From positions 1 to 34,511 of the forward strand of contig NZ_JNJP01000041.1 in NCBI RefSeq assembly GCF_000701705.1: 34,511 bases of DNA. The letters run 5' to 3'. Below, piece by piece: positions 1 to 7,829 of the stretch; within the stretch, counting starts at the first letter, position 1, and each line of letters opens with the position of its first letter. The position numbers were made by a program, and so were the translations under genes. This DNA is from Bilophila wadsworthia ATCC 49260. Lineage in GTDB: Bacteria > Desulfobacterota > Desulfovibrionia > Desulfovibrionales > Desulfovibrionaceae. The notes beneath the pieces were generated by a model. The model saw only the letters and a program-made list of their open reading frames with translations. It made no database searches and was not told where the DNA came from.

Positions 1-179
1 TTTTCGAGATGGCAGCGGAGCCGAGCGAGATCGAGTTTTTTTATAGAGCTAATTTCTCTCTGTTCGAGGTGAGAGAGGTGAAGCTCCCACCTACGGAGTT
101 CGGTTCTTACTCCCTTTTTTGAGTCATCACAAAGAGTTAAAGAATTATAAAGTTGCCAAGCGTCTTTCAGTATTGCCAT
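1..179 (-). CDS. Tyrosine-type integrase, N-terminal part (runs off left edge)
   Basis: Reading the minus strand from an ATG at 179 gives 59 uninterrupted codons to the window edge, preceded by a good ribosome binding site (GAGGTAAGAA). The peptide begins MAILKDAWQLYNS and carries charged, Trp/Leu-rich helices (RRWELHLSHLEQ, then DLARLRCHLEK). This pattern resembles the SAM-like N-terminal arm of phage and island tyrosine recombinases. The catalytic domain lies outside the window, so the R-H-R-Y residues cannot be checked. Its position, less than 100 bases from a truncated tRNA-Glu, is what an integrase beside its attachment site would show. Integrase identity is an inference from the partial domain plus context. 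Confidence 0.6.
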   Translation of the reverse strand, partial: MAILKDAWQLYNSLTLCDDSKKGVRTELRRWELHLSHLEQREISSIKKLDLARLRCHLE

Positions 180-222
180 TTCTTACCTCATGCGGTATAT
201 AGAGAAGAATTCGCATGTAGGT

Positions 223-249
223 AAAAAAAGTCTTTGAGAATCAAAGACT
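223..249 (-). terminator. Palindromic hairpin with T-run on minus strand
   Basis: AGTCTTTGA (229-237) and TCAAAGACT (241-249) form a perfect 9-bp stem with a 3-base loop. On the minus strand the stem is followed by seven T residues (the A-run at 223-229). The stem is AT-rich, so termination strength is uncertain. It lies between the integrase start and the tRNA fragment and could insulate them. Confidence 0.4.
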
Positions 250-266
250 AGTAGCTAGAAAGACAT

Positions 267-315
267 ACGGCCTTTCACGCCGTCAACAGCGGTTCAAATC
301 CGCTTGGGGACGCCA
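267..315 (+). other. 3' half of tRNA-Glu (UUC): probable attachment-site scar
   Basis: The segment holds a 5-bp anticodon stem (ACGGC 267-271 with GCCGT 279-283), a seven-base loop with anticodon TTC at 274-276, a T-arm (AGCGG 288-292 and CCGCT 300-304 around TTCAAAT), the acceptor 3' strand TGGGGAC (305-311), discriminator G and encoded CCA (313-315). The matching 5' acceptor strand (GTCCCC) and D-arm are absent upstream, so this is not a whole tRNA. Integrating elements that target the 3' half of a tRNA leave exactly such a duplicate at their far end. Its orientation puts the island to the left and the older chromosome to the right. The adjacent integrase start supports this. Confidence 0.75.
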
Positions 316-326
316 ACAGACATCTG

Positions 327-374
327 AAGGCGCATCACATACCTCCAAAATTGAGGTTTTGTGGTGCGCCTTTT
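327..374 (+). terminator. Rho-independent terminator after the tRNA-Glu fragment
   Basis: A long imperfect hairpin runs from AAGGCGCA (327-334) to TGCGCCTT (365-372). An inner ACCTC/GAGGT stem surrounds a short AT loop, and TTTT follows. It would have terminated the original tRNA transcript and is AT/GC-balanced like a chromosomal terminator. Confidence 0.7.
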
Positions 375-1003
375 GTATTATAAGCACCCCGCCCTTGTAA
401 AGCCCTCCCTCCCTCCCTCCCGGCCCTCAAGCCGCTCCGCTCTCTCCAGCCCCGCCACGTCCTGCGGCCTTCTGGAAAAAACTCCCCCCTACGTCCAAAA
501 ACTCCGAGCCCTTCCTGTTCAAGGCGTAACCTCCGTCATGAAGATGATGCCTTCATCCGGCAAGCGTATGGCCTGCGCGCCGCACTGTTTTTCCCTGCCC
601 GCAGGATGTACGCGCCTCCTCTGGCCGCGCCTAAAGGCCCATCTGCCCGCTTCGAGTCCGCCTCCTAGTCGATTTTCCAGGCTGTACACAATTCCTTGCC
701 GATATTCGCCGTGGCATAAGGCGGAAATTCATCGTCCTCGATAACAGGGCTGGCCTTGCTGCTCGGTCTTCAATCAACCGCGGCAGGGGCATATCCGAAG
801 TCACAGCGCTCTCCTGCGGGGACTCCCTCTCGCTTCTGGAAGCTCTTGTATGGATGGTTCTCATGTATTGCAGGCTGTGTTCCGTCCTGTCTCTTCACAT
901 GTCGTCCACTGGTGGCTGGGGATATTCCCATAAATGATCCGGGTTGTTCCCCCTGCTGAACAACAACGCGAAACGCCTTCAGGCGTCGGGTGTCCGGGTG
1001 GCG
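375..1003. other. No recognisable gene
   Basis: No reading frame here gives a protein I recognise, and none has a convincing ribosome binding site. There is a short CCCT tandem repeat near 403-421. The stretch lies between the tRNA terminator and the 3' end of a truncated regulator, so it is probably decayed sequence. Confidence 0.5.
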
Positions 1004-1618
1004 CTACACCACTATACCCAGCTTGCGTATTCTGTGTTGCAGCGTGGACCGTGGCACCTTCAGCAGGGCCGCAGCACCACGCGGGCCAGACAGACGCCCC
1101 CCAGTGAGGCGTAATGCCTCCAGAATATGGGCACGTTCATTTTCCTCAAGGCTTGGCAGATCGGTGTCATTTCCCCTGGAAGGCGCCTGTAGTGGAATTT
1201 CGGCTGATGCGGATAGCGAGAGGAGCTGCGCGGGTTTTGCCGTCTGACCGGAAATGTTGTCCCATTCATGCAGCGTTTCCCGTACCAGTGCTTCCGTTAC
1301 AGCCCCATCCAGAGAGTGCAGTAAAAGTCTGCTGACGACATTGCGCAACTCACGGATATTGCCGGGCCAATCGTGGTTACAGAGCGCACCGAGGACACTT
1401 GCGGACAGATGCGGAGGCTCTATCAACCACGACTTGGAAAATTGTTTAATGTAATAGTCCACCAATATGGGTATATCGCTTTGCCGATCGCGCAGTGGAG
1501 GAAGGCGTAGCGTGACCGAGGCCAGACGGTAGAACAGGTCCCGTCGTAGCCGGCCCTGCGCCAGCGACGTTTCCAAATCAATATTGGTGGCGGAAAGCAC
1601 GCGGATATCAACATTGAT
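1004..1618 (-). pseudogene. Sigma-54-dependent activator, C-terminal fragment
   Basis: The frame encodes the second half of an AAA+ enhancer-binding protein: the sensor-I region VDIRVLSATN, a RRDLFYRL segment, LPPLRDRQSDI, the WPGNIRELRNVV block, and a C-terminal Fis-type helix-turn-helix (GAAALLKVPRSTLQHRIRKLG). The Walker A, Walker B and GAFTGA parts, and any sensor domain, are missing. Homology stops abruptly near 1618, where a SulP transporter fragment in the opposite orientation begins. A possible start further upstream only reads through the antisense of that neighbour. The gene has lost its 5' half and cannot be functional as an activator. Confidence 0.85.
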
Positions 1619-1625
1619 AGAGCGG

Positions 1626-2578
1626 GCATCGAGTCGCTGCTGGCCTGTGTGGTGGCGGACAGCATGACGGGCGACAGGCACAATCCGAATATGGAGCTGA
1701 TTTCGCAGGGCATCGGCAATGTGGCTTCCGTGTTCTTCGGCGGATTCTCCGCCACGGGCGCCATCGCCCGCACGGCGACGAATATCCGAGCAGGCGCGAT
1801 GTCATCCATCTCCGCCATTGTGCATTCCCTGTTCCTCGTGGCTGTGGTCATGTGGTTGCTGCCATTGATAGAGCTCATCCCACTGGCAGCCCTTGCCTCC
1901 GTACTGGTGATAGTTGCCTACGATATGAGCGATCTGCGCACTGTGCGCCATATTTTTCAGGGACCTAAATCCGACTGGTCGGTAATGCTCCTGACTTTCA
2001 CGCTCACGGTGGTGTTTGACTTAACCGTGGCTGTATATACTGGAGTCATACTGGCGTCGTTGCTGTTCATGCGCCGCATGGGCAAATTAACAGGTCTCCA
2101 TACCTGCGTTTCCAGGGAGGACGAGGCATCCGGGCACGAAACCCCTATCCCGGACAAAAACAACGTGCCCGACGGAGTGGAAATTTTCGCCATCAACGGG
2201 CCGCTGTTCTTCGGTGTGGCTGACCGATTCCAGTCCACGCTGAACGCGATGGAGACGCCGCCCAAGGTATTCATAATGTATCTGCACAACATGTCTGCCA
2301 TCGACATGACAGGTATCCACGCATTGGAAGAATTCCTTGAGCGCCGGCGGAAAGGCTGTCGCGTGCTATTCGCCGCCGTGCGGAAACCCGTCCACAGGAC
2401 GCTCCAGCGGGTCGGTATCCTGCGCACCGTGGGCGAAAAGAACGTCTTCCCCTCACTCGACGAAGCGCTGCTCCGCGCCGAGGAAATTTTAGAAGATACC
2501 ATTATGGCCCGGGGAAAGAGTTTTGCTACGGCTGAGTTCGAGATTCTGAAGCTATCACGAGAGCGCAGCAAAAACTGA
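1626..2578 (+). pseudogene. SulP-family anion transporter, C-terminal half with STAS domain
   Basis: The frame enters in the SulP signature region (IESLLACVVADSMTGDRH, then ISQGIGN, GGFSATGAIARTATN), continues through the last hydrophobic helices, and ends with a STAS domain (VEIFAINGPLFFG through DMTGIHALEEF) and a short tail. SulP proteins move sulfate, bicarbonate or similar anions across the inner membrane and usually have about 10-14 helices. Here the N-terminal half is gone. The frame stays open a few codons upstream to about 1613, but that sequence belongs to the opposing regulator. Truncation at the same point as the regulator marks a recombination or assembly junction. Confidence 0.85.
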
Positions 2579-2922
2579 AGAAGCTCCAGAAGCCACATTC
2601 ACTCGTCGCCAAGGCAAAATACTATACCGAGAAGCAGAGCAAGCACACCCAGCCCCGAAAAGACAGTGCGGAGCATGAAAAACTCCGTGGCGGGGCACCC
2701 CCGATGGGATGCTCACAGTAACATCAGACGAGCAGGCTCTGTCATAGAATGTGATTGTTTCATCTCCACAGTATGATGCAAGATACAGTCTTTTTCTCCG
2801 TTTTTTCCGTTAACGGAATCCATAGCTAAAGCATTTAGTCTGTTATCTCTTTGAAGATTCAAGAAATAAAGCATCAATTATTTCTTATGACACAGCTATT
2901 TGTATTTGTTGTTCAACAAATT
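2579..2922. other. No recognisable gene
   Basis: This is spacer between the SulP fragment and the ArdB/KlcA pseudogene. I see no supported reading frame, RNA gene or strong repeat in it. Confidence 0.5.
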
Positions 2923-3362
2923 TCAAGTATAGTGCAGAGGACTCTTTGTTTCAACGGCCGCGTAGATCTTCTGCGCTTCAGGGTGCGAGCCGATATATTC
3001 GTAGATTTGCCAGTACTTCTCTGCAAAGGCAGGACTGTGTCCGGCGAACCTGGTAAGGACAAACAAGGTTGCCACACCTTCCAGCCACATCGGGAGAATC
3101 TCCCCATCAAAAAAGCTTCCGGGCCGCATGAGCCTCATGGGATGTGGTAGCTCCGGGGCGATGGAAAAGCATCCATTGCTCAGATCATAGAAATTCCAGA
3201 AACCTCCCGCGTACCCGCTCTGCAAAGAGTTCCCATTCAGTTAACGATACGCCATTCAAACGCGAATATTTTTGCCATTCCCACATGTCGGGGGCAGAAA
3301 CCCAGTCGCTCTTCATTGGCTACCCTCGCCGCTGTGATGGCTTCCATTTCCAAATCTTCCAT
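2923..3362 (-). pseudogene. ArdB/KlcA-type antirestriction protein, frameshifted
   Basis: From an ATG at 3362 with a strong GGGAGG site, the frame reads ITAARVANEERLGFCPRHVG, the family's N-terminal block (R-L-x-F-x-P-R-x-x-G), then hits a stop near 3238. A second frame carries the rest: YAGGFWNFYDLSNG, FDGEILPMWLEGVATLFVL, and FAEKYWQIYEYIGSHPEAQKIYAAVE. ArdB/KlcA proteins block type I restriction during plasmid or island transfer and are about 140-150 residues long. The span of 440 bases is not a multiple of three, consistent with a net indel around 3225-3250. Its presence marks this stretch as former mobile DNA. Confidence 0.8.
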
Positions 3363-3609
3363 TGTGCCCTCCCTGGACGTTGCGAGTTTTCCCTGGAGTT
3401 GAAAACTGGAAAGGAAGGGGCTGTTTCCGTGACAGAATGAACGGAGTACCCCGTAAGGGCCCGGAGAGAACGATGGCGCGGAAGATGCGGCCCTGGCACG
3501 CCCTCTTCCTCTTCGATGGGAGTGGAGAATTATCGATAACCGCAAGAAGGTGGTGATGATGACCCGGTCGGGCTCTGTTTAATACATATTCATGAGGAGA
3601 ATAAAAACC

Positions 3610-4389
3610 ATGTATATCTGTGCCATAGCCAACCAAAAAGGCGGCGTGGGCAAGACAACGACGGCACACAATCTGGGAGTTCAGCTTGCCAGAAATGCAA
3701 AAAAACGCGTGCTGCTGCTCGATTTGGACGCTCAGGGGAACCTGAGCGACGCCTGTGGTCTTGATCCGCAAACACTGGAATATACCGTTTTCGATGTCCT
3801 CGCTGGAAACGCCTCCATCGCCGAGGCGAAGAGCACGCTGGAAGCGGGGTTGGATATTCTCCCGGCCAACATCCGGCTTGCAGAAGCGGAACTGGCCTTT
3901 GCCGGGCGAATCGGGAGGGAGAATCTGCTGAAGAAAGCCCTCCTCTCTGTTTCGGGCGAATACGATTATGTGCTGATAGACTGCCCGCCTTCTCTCGGAC
4001 TTTTGACCGTCAACGCCCTCAATGCGGCAAACGGATTGCTCATCCCTGTACAGGTCGAGTATTACGCTCTGGCGGGGCTGGCGCTCATCAGGCAGACTGC
4101 GGAACTTGTCCGCGATCTCAATCCTGATCTGGCGATCCTCGGGCTCGTCCTGACGTTTTTTGATGCCCGAAAGACCCTCAACAAAGATGTGGCCGCAGCT
4201 CTCGCGGACGAATGGGGAGACACATTGTTCTCAACCCGTATCCGGGACAATGTGAGCCTTGCGGAAGCCCCCAGTAATGGGCAGGATGTGTTCAGCTACA
4301 AGCGAAGCTGTTACGGCGCAAAAGACTATGCGGCCTTTGCTGCCGAATTTCTGGAAAGGACGGAGGGATGCTATGGGACTCAGGGATAG
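3610..4389 (+). CDS. parA: ParA-family partition ATPase
   Basis: The 259-residue protein opens with MYICAIANQKGGVGKTTTAHNLG, the deviant Walker A motif of ParA/MinD ATPases. It continues with LLLDLDAQGNLSDACG (Walker A'), YDYVLIDCPPSLG (Walker B) and the usual C-terminal helices. ParA ATPases form dynamic nucleoid-bound gradients that separate plasmids or chromosomal islands, working with a centromere-binding partner. The start at 3610 is preferred over the ATG at 3592 because TGAGGAGA lies at the right distance. The following gene overlaps its end and encodes the likely partner. The pair lies among mobile-element remnants, so a plasmid or island origin is likely. It appears intact. Confidence 0.92.
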   Translation: MYICAIANQKGGVGKTTTAHNLGVQLARNAKKRVLLLDLDAQGNLSDACGLDPQTLEYTVFDVLAGNASIAEAKSTLEAGLDILPANIRLAEAELAFAGRIGRENLLKKALLSVSGEYDYVLIDCPPSLGLLTVNALNAANGLLIPVQVEYYALAGLALIRQTAELVRDLNPDLAILGLVLTFFDARKTLNKDVAAALADEWGDTLFSTRIRDNVSLAEAPSNGQDVFSYKRSCYGAKDYAAFAAEFLERTEGCYGTQG

Positions 4390-4645
4390 AGGAAAGAACC
4401 AGGTGAAGAAAGGGAGCCCCAGCGGGCTGTTTGCCAGAACGGAGCCCGGTATTACAGAAATACAGAATCCTATAAATACAGGAATACAGGAACCCCTACC
4501 TGAAAAAAATGACCAGAGGAAAATGTACAACATATCTCGGTCATTGTCGGAACGTCTTCGTAAGTATGCTTTCGATGAACGCCGGAAGGAAGTGGACATC
4601 GTGCGGGAAGCACTGGACGACTGGCTCAAGAAACAGGGATATTGA
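4373..4645 (+). CDS. Small ribbon-helix-helix-like partition partner
   Basis: A 90-residue protein starts at 4373, inside the last codons of parA, with GGAGGG just upstream. The first half is basic and disordered-looking. The C-terminal half (KMYNISRSLSERLRKYAFDE, then IVREALDDWLKKQGY) has the short strand followed by two helices typical of ribbon-helix-helix DNA-binding proteins. Small RHH proteins commonly act as the ParB/ParG-like centromere binder and autorepressor beside a ParA. The role is inferred from the fold pattern and the overlap with parA. It is not recognised as a named family member. Confidence 0.7.
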   Translation: MGLRDRGKNQVKKGSPSGLFARTEPGITEIQNPINTGIQEPLPEKNDQRKMYNISRSLSERLRKYAFDERRKEVDIVREALDDWLKKQGY

Positions 4646-5090
4646 GGAAGACGCATGTTGCAGACGGCACACTTCAAACGCTGAATCCCAAACCGTGGAG
4701 GCCCGGTGTTGCCCTCCTGAAACAAGCAACACCGGACAGCGTGGAGTACGACGTCTACCGAAACGCCGTTATTAAGGGATTCGAGCTTGTCCTTGAAACG
4801 GGAGGTAAACTTTTGGGGAAGTCCTCAAACAGTTTTTCTCTTCTCCCGCTGAGGTGGACAGGCTCTACTTCAAGGATGTACTACGCCATACCGCCAAACA
4901 TGGCCTGCTCACGCCCGACGAGGTCAGACGCTGTTTTTTCTATCGGGACAACAGAAATCTTACAGCTCACGATTACGGAGAAACTCCGGCGGAAGAGGCA
5001 CTCAGGTTGAAACCTTCGTAGAGGATGCGCGGGCTCTGGCGAACGCATGGACAAGACAGATGGAACAGAATGAAGTTTTTCTTGAGCCTG
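4642..5090 (+). pseudogene. HEPN-type nucleotidyltransferase-substrate-binding protein, two frameshifts
   Basis: Starting from a TTG that overlaps the preceding stop, the frame gives NPKPWRPGVALLKQA and YRNAVIKGFELVLETGGKLL. Near 4812-4818, at a TTTTGGGG run, homology moves to another frame (VLKQFFSSPAEVDRLYFKDV, then RDNRNLTAHDYG). Near 5005 it moves to a third (VETFVEDARALANAW). The R-N-L-T-A-H segment is the R-x4-6-H signature of HEPN proteins of the HI0074 type, which pair with a minimal nucleotidyltransferase as a toxin-antitoxin-like module. Two shifts make it inactive. The partner lies directly downstream and is also broken. Confidence 0.72.
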
Positions 5091-5099
5091 TCATAAAAA

Positions 5100-5340
5100 A
5101 GGCCGTATGCGTCTGCTTTGTACTTTCGTTCCGAATGCCGAGGTATGGGCTGGGAACCGCATATCAGGAAGAGCGCATTCAGGAAGCGTTCTTGCTCTTG
5201 TCGTCCGCACACCATAGGAGCTCTCCATCACCCCAGCCAGAAAGCCGACCACCTCAGAACGGCACTCCGAGAAAGCGACATTCCCATTCTCATTGTTGTC
5301 CATGATTAGGCGCTTCTGCTTGACGCCTTCCAAGAGAAAG
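5100..5340 (+). pseudogene. MNT-type nucleotidyltransferase remnant
   Basis: One frame gives FVPNAEVWAGNRISGRAHSG, then SVLALVVRTP and a TAG stop. A neighbouring frame continues with HLRTALRESDIPILIVVHD, a stop, then ALLLDAFQEKV. In intact minimal nucleotidyltransferases of the HI0073 type the core reads G-S-R-x-x-G-x(n)-S-D-x-D-L. Here the Ser is Asn and both catalytic Asp are replaced (Val and Ala). With stops and a frameshift as well, it is a clear relic. It is the natural partner of the HEPN remnant just upstream, so the whole module has decayed. Confidence 0.65.
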
Positions 5341-5356
5341 TGACTATATCTTATAA

Positions 5357-5406
5357 AATAATAGAATTACATAATTATGTAATTCTATTATTACAGAACT
5401 CTGTAA
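5357..5406. repeat. Two adjoining perfect palindromes
   Basis: Positions 5357-5392 form a 36-base perfect palindrome of AT-rich sequence centred on ATAATTAT. It shares its last two bases with a second inverted repeat, TTACAGA-AC-TCTGTAA (5391-5406). The first could be a cruciform or terminator between the nucleotidyltransferase remnant and tag. The second has the look of a repressor operator. No binding protein can be assigned from the sequence. Confidence 0.7.
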
Positions 5407-5579
5407 ATTGTAGAGTCTCAGGCTTGCTCTAACAGCCAGCTCCGCTTTGCTGGTGCCGCTTGCTGATGAACGGCGTGGTTGATAAATGGTTTGACGGGTT
5501 ATTGCGTCAATTGGTGAGGCCAGAGCACATTCTGCTCCCCATAACCGTAAAGATACATAAAGAAAGAAGCCAAGCAACT

Positions 5580-6155
5580 ATGGAAATGCAAGACCTGCTC
5601 AATGGACGATGCGGTTGGTGCGGCACTGACAGCCTTTATGTCAAATACCACGATGAAGAATGGGGGAGGCTCGTTACGGACGACAGGCTTCTCTTTGAGT
5701 TCCTTACTTTGGAAAGTGCCCAGGCTGGCCTGAGCTGGATCACCATATTGCGTAAAAGAGAAAGGTATCGAAAAGCATTTTATGACTTTGATGTCAATAA
5801 AGTCGCCCAGATGACTGAGCAAGATGTCGAACGGCTCATGCAGGACGAGGGCATTGTCAGAAACCGGCTCAAGATCAAGTCGGCTATCAGCAATGCCAAA
5901 CTTTTCATCGCCATCCAGAAAGAGTTTGGCAGCTTCTACAACTACACATTATCATTTTTCCCAGAACAAAAACCGATCAGTTACCAACCCAAAACGCTCA
6001 AGGATATCCAAGCCTCCACTCCTGAATCAGACGCCATGAGCAAAGACATGAAAAAACGTGGCTTTAAATTTTTTGGATCGACCATCTGTTATGCCTACTT
6101 GCAGGCCACAGGATTTGTGAATGATCATCTGGTAAATTGTATCTGCAGAAAATAA
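5580..6155 (+). CDS. tag: DNA-3-methyladenine glycosylase I
   Basis: This 191-residue protein matches the TagI family along its full length (E. coli Tag is 187 residues). It has the N-terminal RCGWCGTDSLYVKYHDEEWG block with the first zinc ligands (Cys and His), the AQAGLSWITILRKRE segment, KKRGFKFFGSTICYAYLQA, and the C-terminal NDHLVNC with the other His and Cys ligands. TagI removes 3-methyladenine from alkylated DNA in base-excision repair. The start at 5580 gives the family's usual length; upstream in-frame codons lack homology. The ribosome binding site is weak (AAAGAAAG). It stands alone in a region of decayed genes. Confidence 0.93.
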   Translation: MEMQDLLNGRCGWCGTDSLYVKYHDEEWGRLVTDDRLLFEFLTLESAQAGLSWITILRKRERYRKAFYDFDVNKVAQMTEQDVERLMQDEGIVRNRLKIKSAISNAKLFIAIQKEFGSFYNYTLSFFPEQKPISYQPKTLKDIQASTPESDAMSKDMKKRGFKFFGSTICYAYLQATGFVNDHLVNCICRK

Positions 6156-6353
6156 AATTATCCATCAATATAAGCCAAAACAGATAATATCCGCCGCCCC
6201 TAGACAGCAGCGCTTCGATTGGGGACAGTCGCGATTTGGCCCAGTATGATGTTGGCTTTGACGTTGATGACAATGTATATGTTGCGGAGCCCCTGAATAG
6301 GAGTTCCGCATATCCAGCTTGGAAGAGGGTATGAAATTCACCTTTCCGTAAAG
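6156..6353. other. Spacer with a coding-like tail, not assignable
   Basis: On the plus strand, 6195-6335 reads as a plausible protein tail (DLAQYDVGFDVDDNVYVAEP) ending in TGA, but nothing upstream supplies a start or domain. It may be a further gene remnant. I recognise no family. Confidence 0.25.
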
Positions 6354-6593
6354 CTATCTGTGCCTAAGCAGCGTGCAGGCATCTTCCTCGCTCTGAGCGA
6401 TCGCCATAAACGCTTTACCCTGCTCCGCTTCCTCCGGATCAAACTTGACCTGTAATCCGGGGACGGAAAGCAAGGCGCATTTCTCCTCGACGGACTCCAT
6501 GGGTGTTGCAGCTTCATCAGGTCACGTAAGTAATCAGCCCGGAGTTCAAGATGCGCCCTGATTTGTTCAATGTCCGGAACGCCCCCTTCATCG
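6354..6593 (-). pseudogene. Unrecognised gene remnant
   Basis: On the minus strand one frame begins GFDEGGVPDIEQIRAHLE right after a stop supplied by the neighbouring hairpin. Another frame starts at 6500 (MESVEEKCALLSVPG, then KFDPEEAEQGKAFMAIAQSE) and ends at a TAG at 6354-6356. Both stretches look protein-like, and a single shift near 6500 would join them. I do not recognise the family. The 5' end is cut off by the palindromic hairpin at 6594-6640. Confidence 0.3.
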
Positions 6594-6640
6594 AATCCTT
6601 AACCCATCCCCTGGCTCAGCCGGGAGATGGGTTAAGGATT
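6594..6640. repeat. 15-bp perfect inverted repeat (strong hairpin)
   Basis: AATCCTTAACCCATC (6594-6608) is exactly complementary to 6626-6640, with a partly complementary GC-rich interior. No T-run follows on either strand. It lies just past the last small gene of the methyltransferase cluster, so it could be a transcript-end stabiliser. It could also be an element end, since it abuts a truncated gene. A second perfect 12-base palindrome (GAAACCGGTTTC, 6642-6653) follows directly. Confidence 0.7.
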
Positions 6641-6729
6641 TGAAACCGGTTTCCTTCGAAAAGCTACTCGGCCTCGCATAATGCATTCCCGTTTGCGGAC
6701 TCCCCTTTCGGGACAGGTATGTTCTCCCA

Positions 6730-6906
6730 TCAGGAATCCGTCGGAGACGTCGGAGAAGGGGTCTGTTCGGCCTCCCGTTCTTTGATGTAGCTCTTCCAGC
6801 CGGGACACCAGCCCGTATGCCAGCGCCAAATGTGGGCCAGTAGCGATTTTGGTTTTCTTTCCGCATAGTTCCGGAAACGACATACTTCACATCTACGTAC
6901 GGACAC
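6730..6906 (-). CDS. Small Cys/Trp-rich protein (WRWHTGWCPGWK motif)
   Basis: A GTG start at 6906 sits the right distance from GGGGAGG and opens a 58-codon frame: CEVCRFR near the N-terminus, then LLAHIWRWHTGWCPGWKSYIKE and a polar tail. The C-x-x-C plus W-H-x-x-W-C-P-G-W pattern suggests a small metal-binding protein. I recall similar short uncharacterised proteins in Desulfovibrio-like genomes, but the function is unknown. It is the last supported gene on the minus strand after the methionine-synthase-activation-like gene, 176 bases away, so it could be the operon's tail. Codon pattern and a good ribosome binding site support it despite its size. Confidence 0.55.
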   Translation of the reverse strand: MSVRRCEVCRFRNYAERKPKSLLAHIWRWHTGWCPGWKSYIKEREAEQTPSPTSPTDS

Positions 6907-7082
6907 TTTTCATGCCTCCCCTCTTTTTCTTGACCATTCGTCATAAGTAAACTGTACAGACGGAAACAGGTTTCGCTTGCGCACCATCTTGCGCCCCCCT
7001 CAGGATTCATTTCGCCCGTCAGCCTCATTTCAATCACGGCACGGCCCACCGATTCTTTTCAACAGCATCGCCTGTCCCACTC

Positions 7083-7751
7083 TCAGGTGACCAAAGAGGG
7101 AGTCCTGCGGTTGGGGCACTCTTTTTTGGGGCAGAGCTGACAGTTGTAAAACTTGCTGTCAGTCTGGAAGAACACACCCGAAACACTGTACTCGGGCCGC
7201 ATCATCAGGCTGGGCAATAGGGTCACACCCAGTTTCTCGGGCAGTGGGGCCAACAGTTCAAACAGGGGCACCTGCTCCTCAAGAGACCATACCTTCAGCG
7301 AACCGGGATTCATAGCTGAAACCTGAGCAATACCGTACCGCTCTAGAAGCGTCCTTTCCAGCAGGTTTTCAGCCTGCTGAACGGCCACTTCCCGCAAGGC
7401 ACTGGCGAATACCTGCTCCAGCGAGGAAGAAAGGGAAAGGCTCCAGTCGGCCAGTTCCGTCCCTTCACTCGCCAAATAGGGAAAGGCCCGCCCCAGCCCA
7501 TCCATCTTCTGGCGCAGCAGCGGGCTGGAAAAAGTCACTTCTCCGACCTGTACATTCTCTTCGTCCAGCATGGTCAGGCCGCACAGCCTAGCCACGGCTT
7601 TGGGCCTAGCCACGCGCGCAGCTTCCTCCGCTAACCGGCTCAGCCGATCCATGAACTTTGTCTGCCCGGGCCGGATGCGCAACCTGCACCCTAGGGATTC
7701 CAGATCAAATTCCAACGGCACGGTTTCGACAAGAATGACATTCTGATCCAT
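7083..7751 (-). CDS. Methionine-synthase activation-domain-like protein
   Basis: The 222-residue protein resembles the stand-alone relatives of the MetH activation domain that accompany corrinoid methyltransferase genes: a central GLGRAFPYLASEGTELADW block, AENLLERTLLERYG, MNPGSLKVW, and a C-terminal Cys cluster FYNCQLCPKKECPNRR. In MetH this domain handles reductive reactivation of cob(II)alamin with AdoMet. These stand-alone forms are of unproven function but probably serve the corrinoid protein or its reactivation. Start at 7751 follows GGAGGGG. It is separated from the rest of the operon by a transposase remnant, which may uncouple its expression. Confidence 0.75.
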   Translation of the reverse strand: MDQNVILVETVPLEFDLESLGCRLRIRPGQTKFMDRLSRLAEEAARVARPKAVARLCGLTMLDEENVQVGEVTFSSPLLRQKMDGLGRAFPYLASEGTELADWSLSLSSSLEQVFASALREVAVQQAENLLERTLLERYGIAQVSAMNPGSLKVWSLEEQVPLFELLAPLPEKLGVTLLPSLMMRPEYSVSGVFFQTDSKFYNCQLCPKKECPNRRTPSLVT

Positions 7752-7829
7752 GAATCCCCTCCGTCAGTTGCAGGATGGCCGCATACGGTTCCTTTGCCTC
7801 ACCCGGATATCAAATCGAGCCATCACCAA

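Noticed and set aside
7083..7085. TGA at the end of the activation-like gene as another Sec codon
   Set aside because: The frame continues for only about six codons before another stop, and the conserved Cys cluster is already complete.
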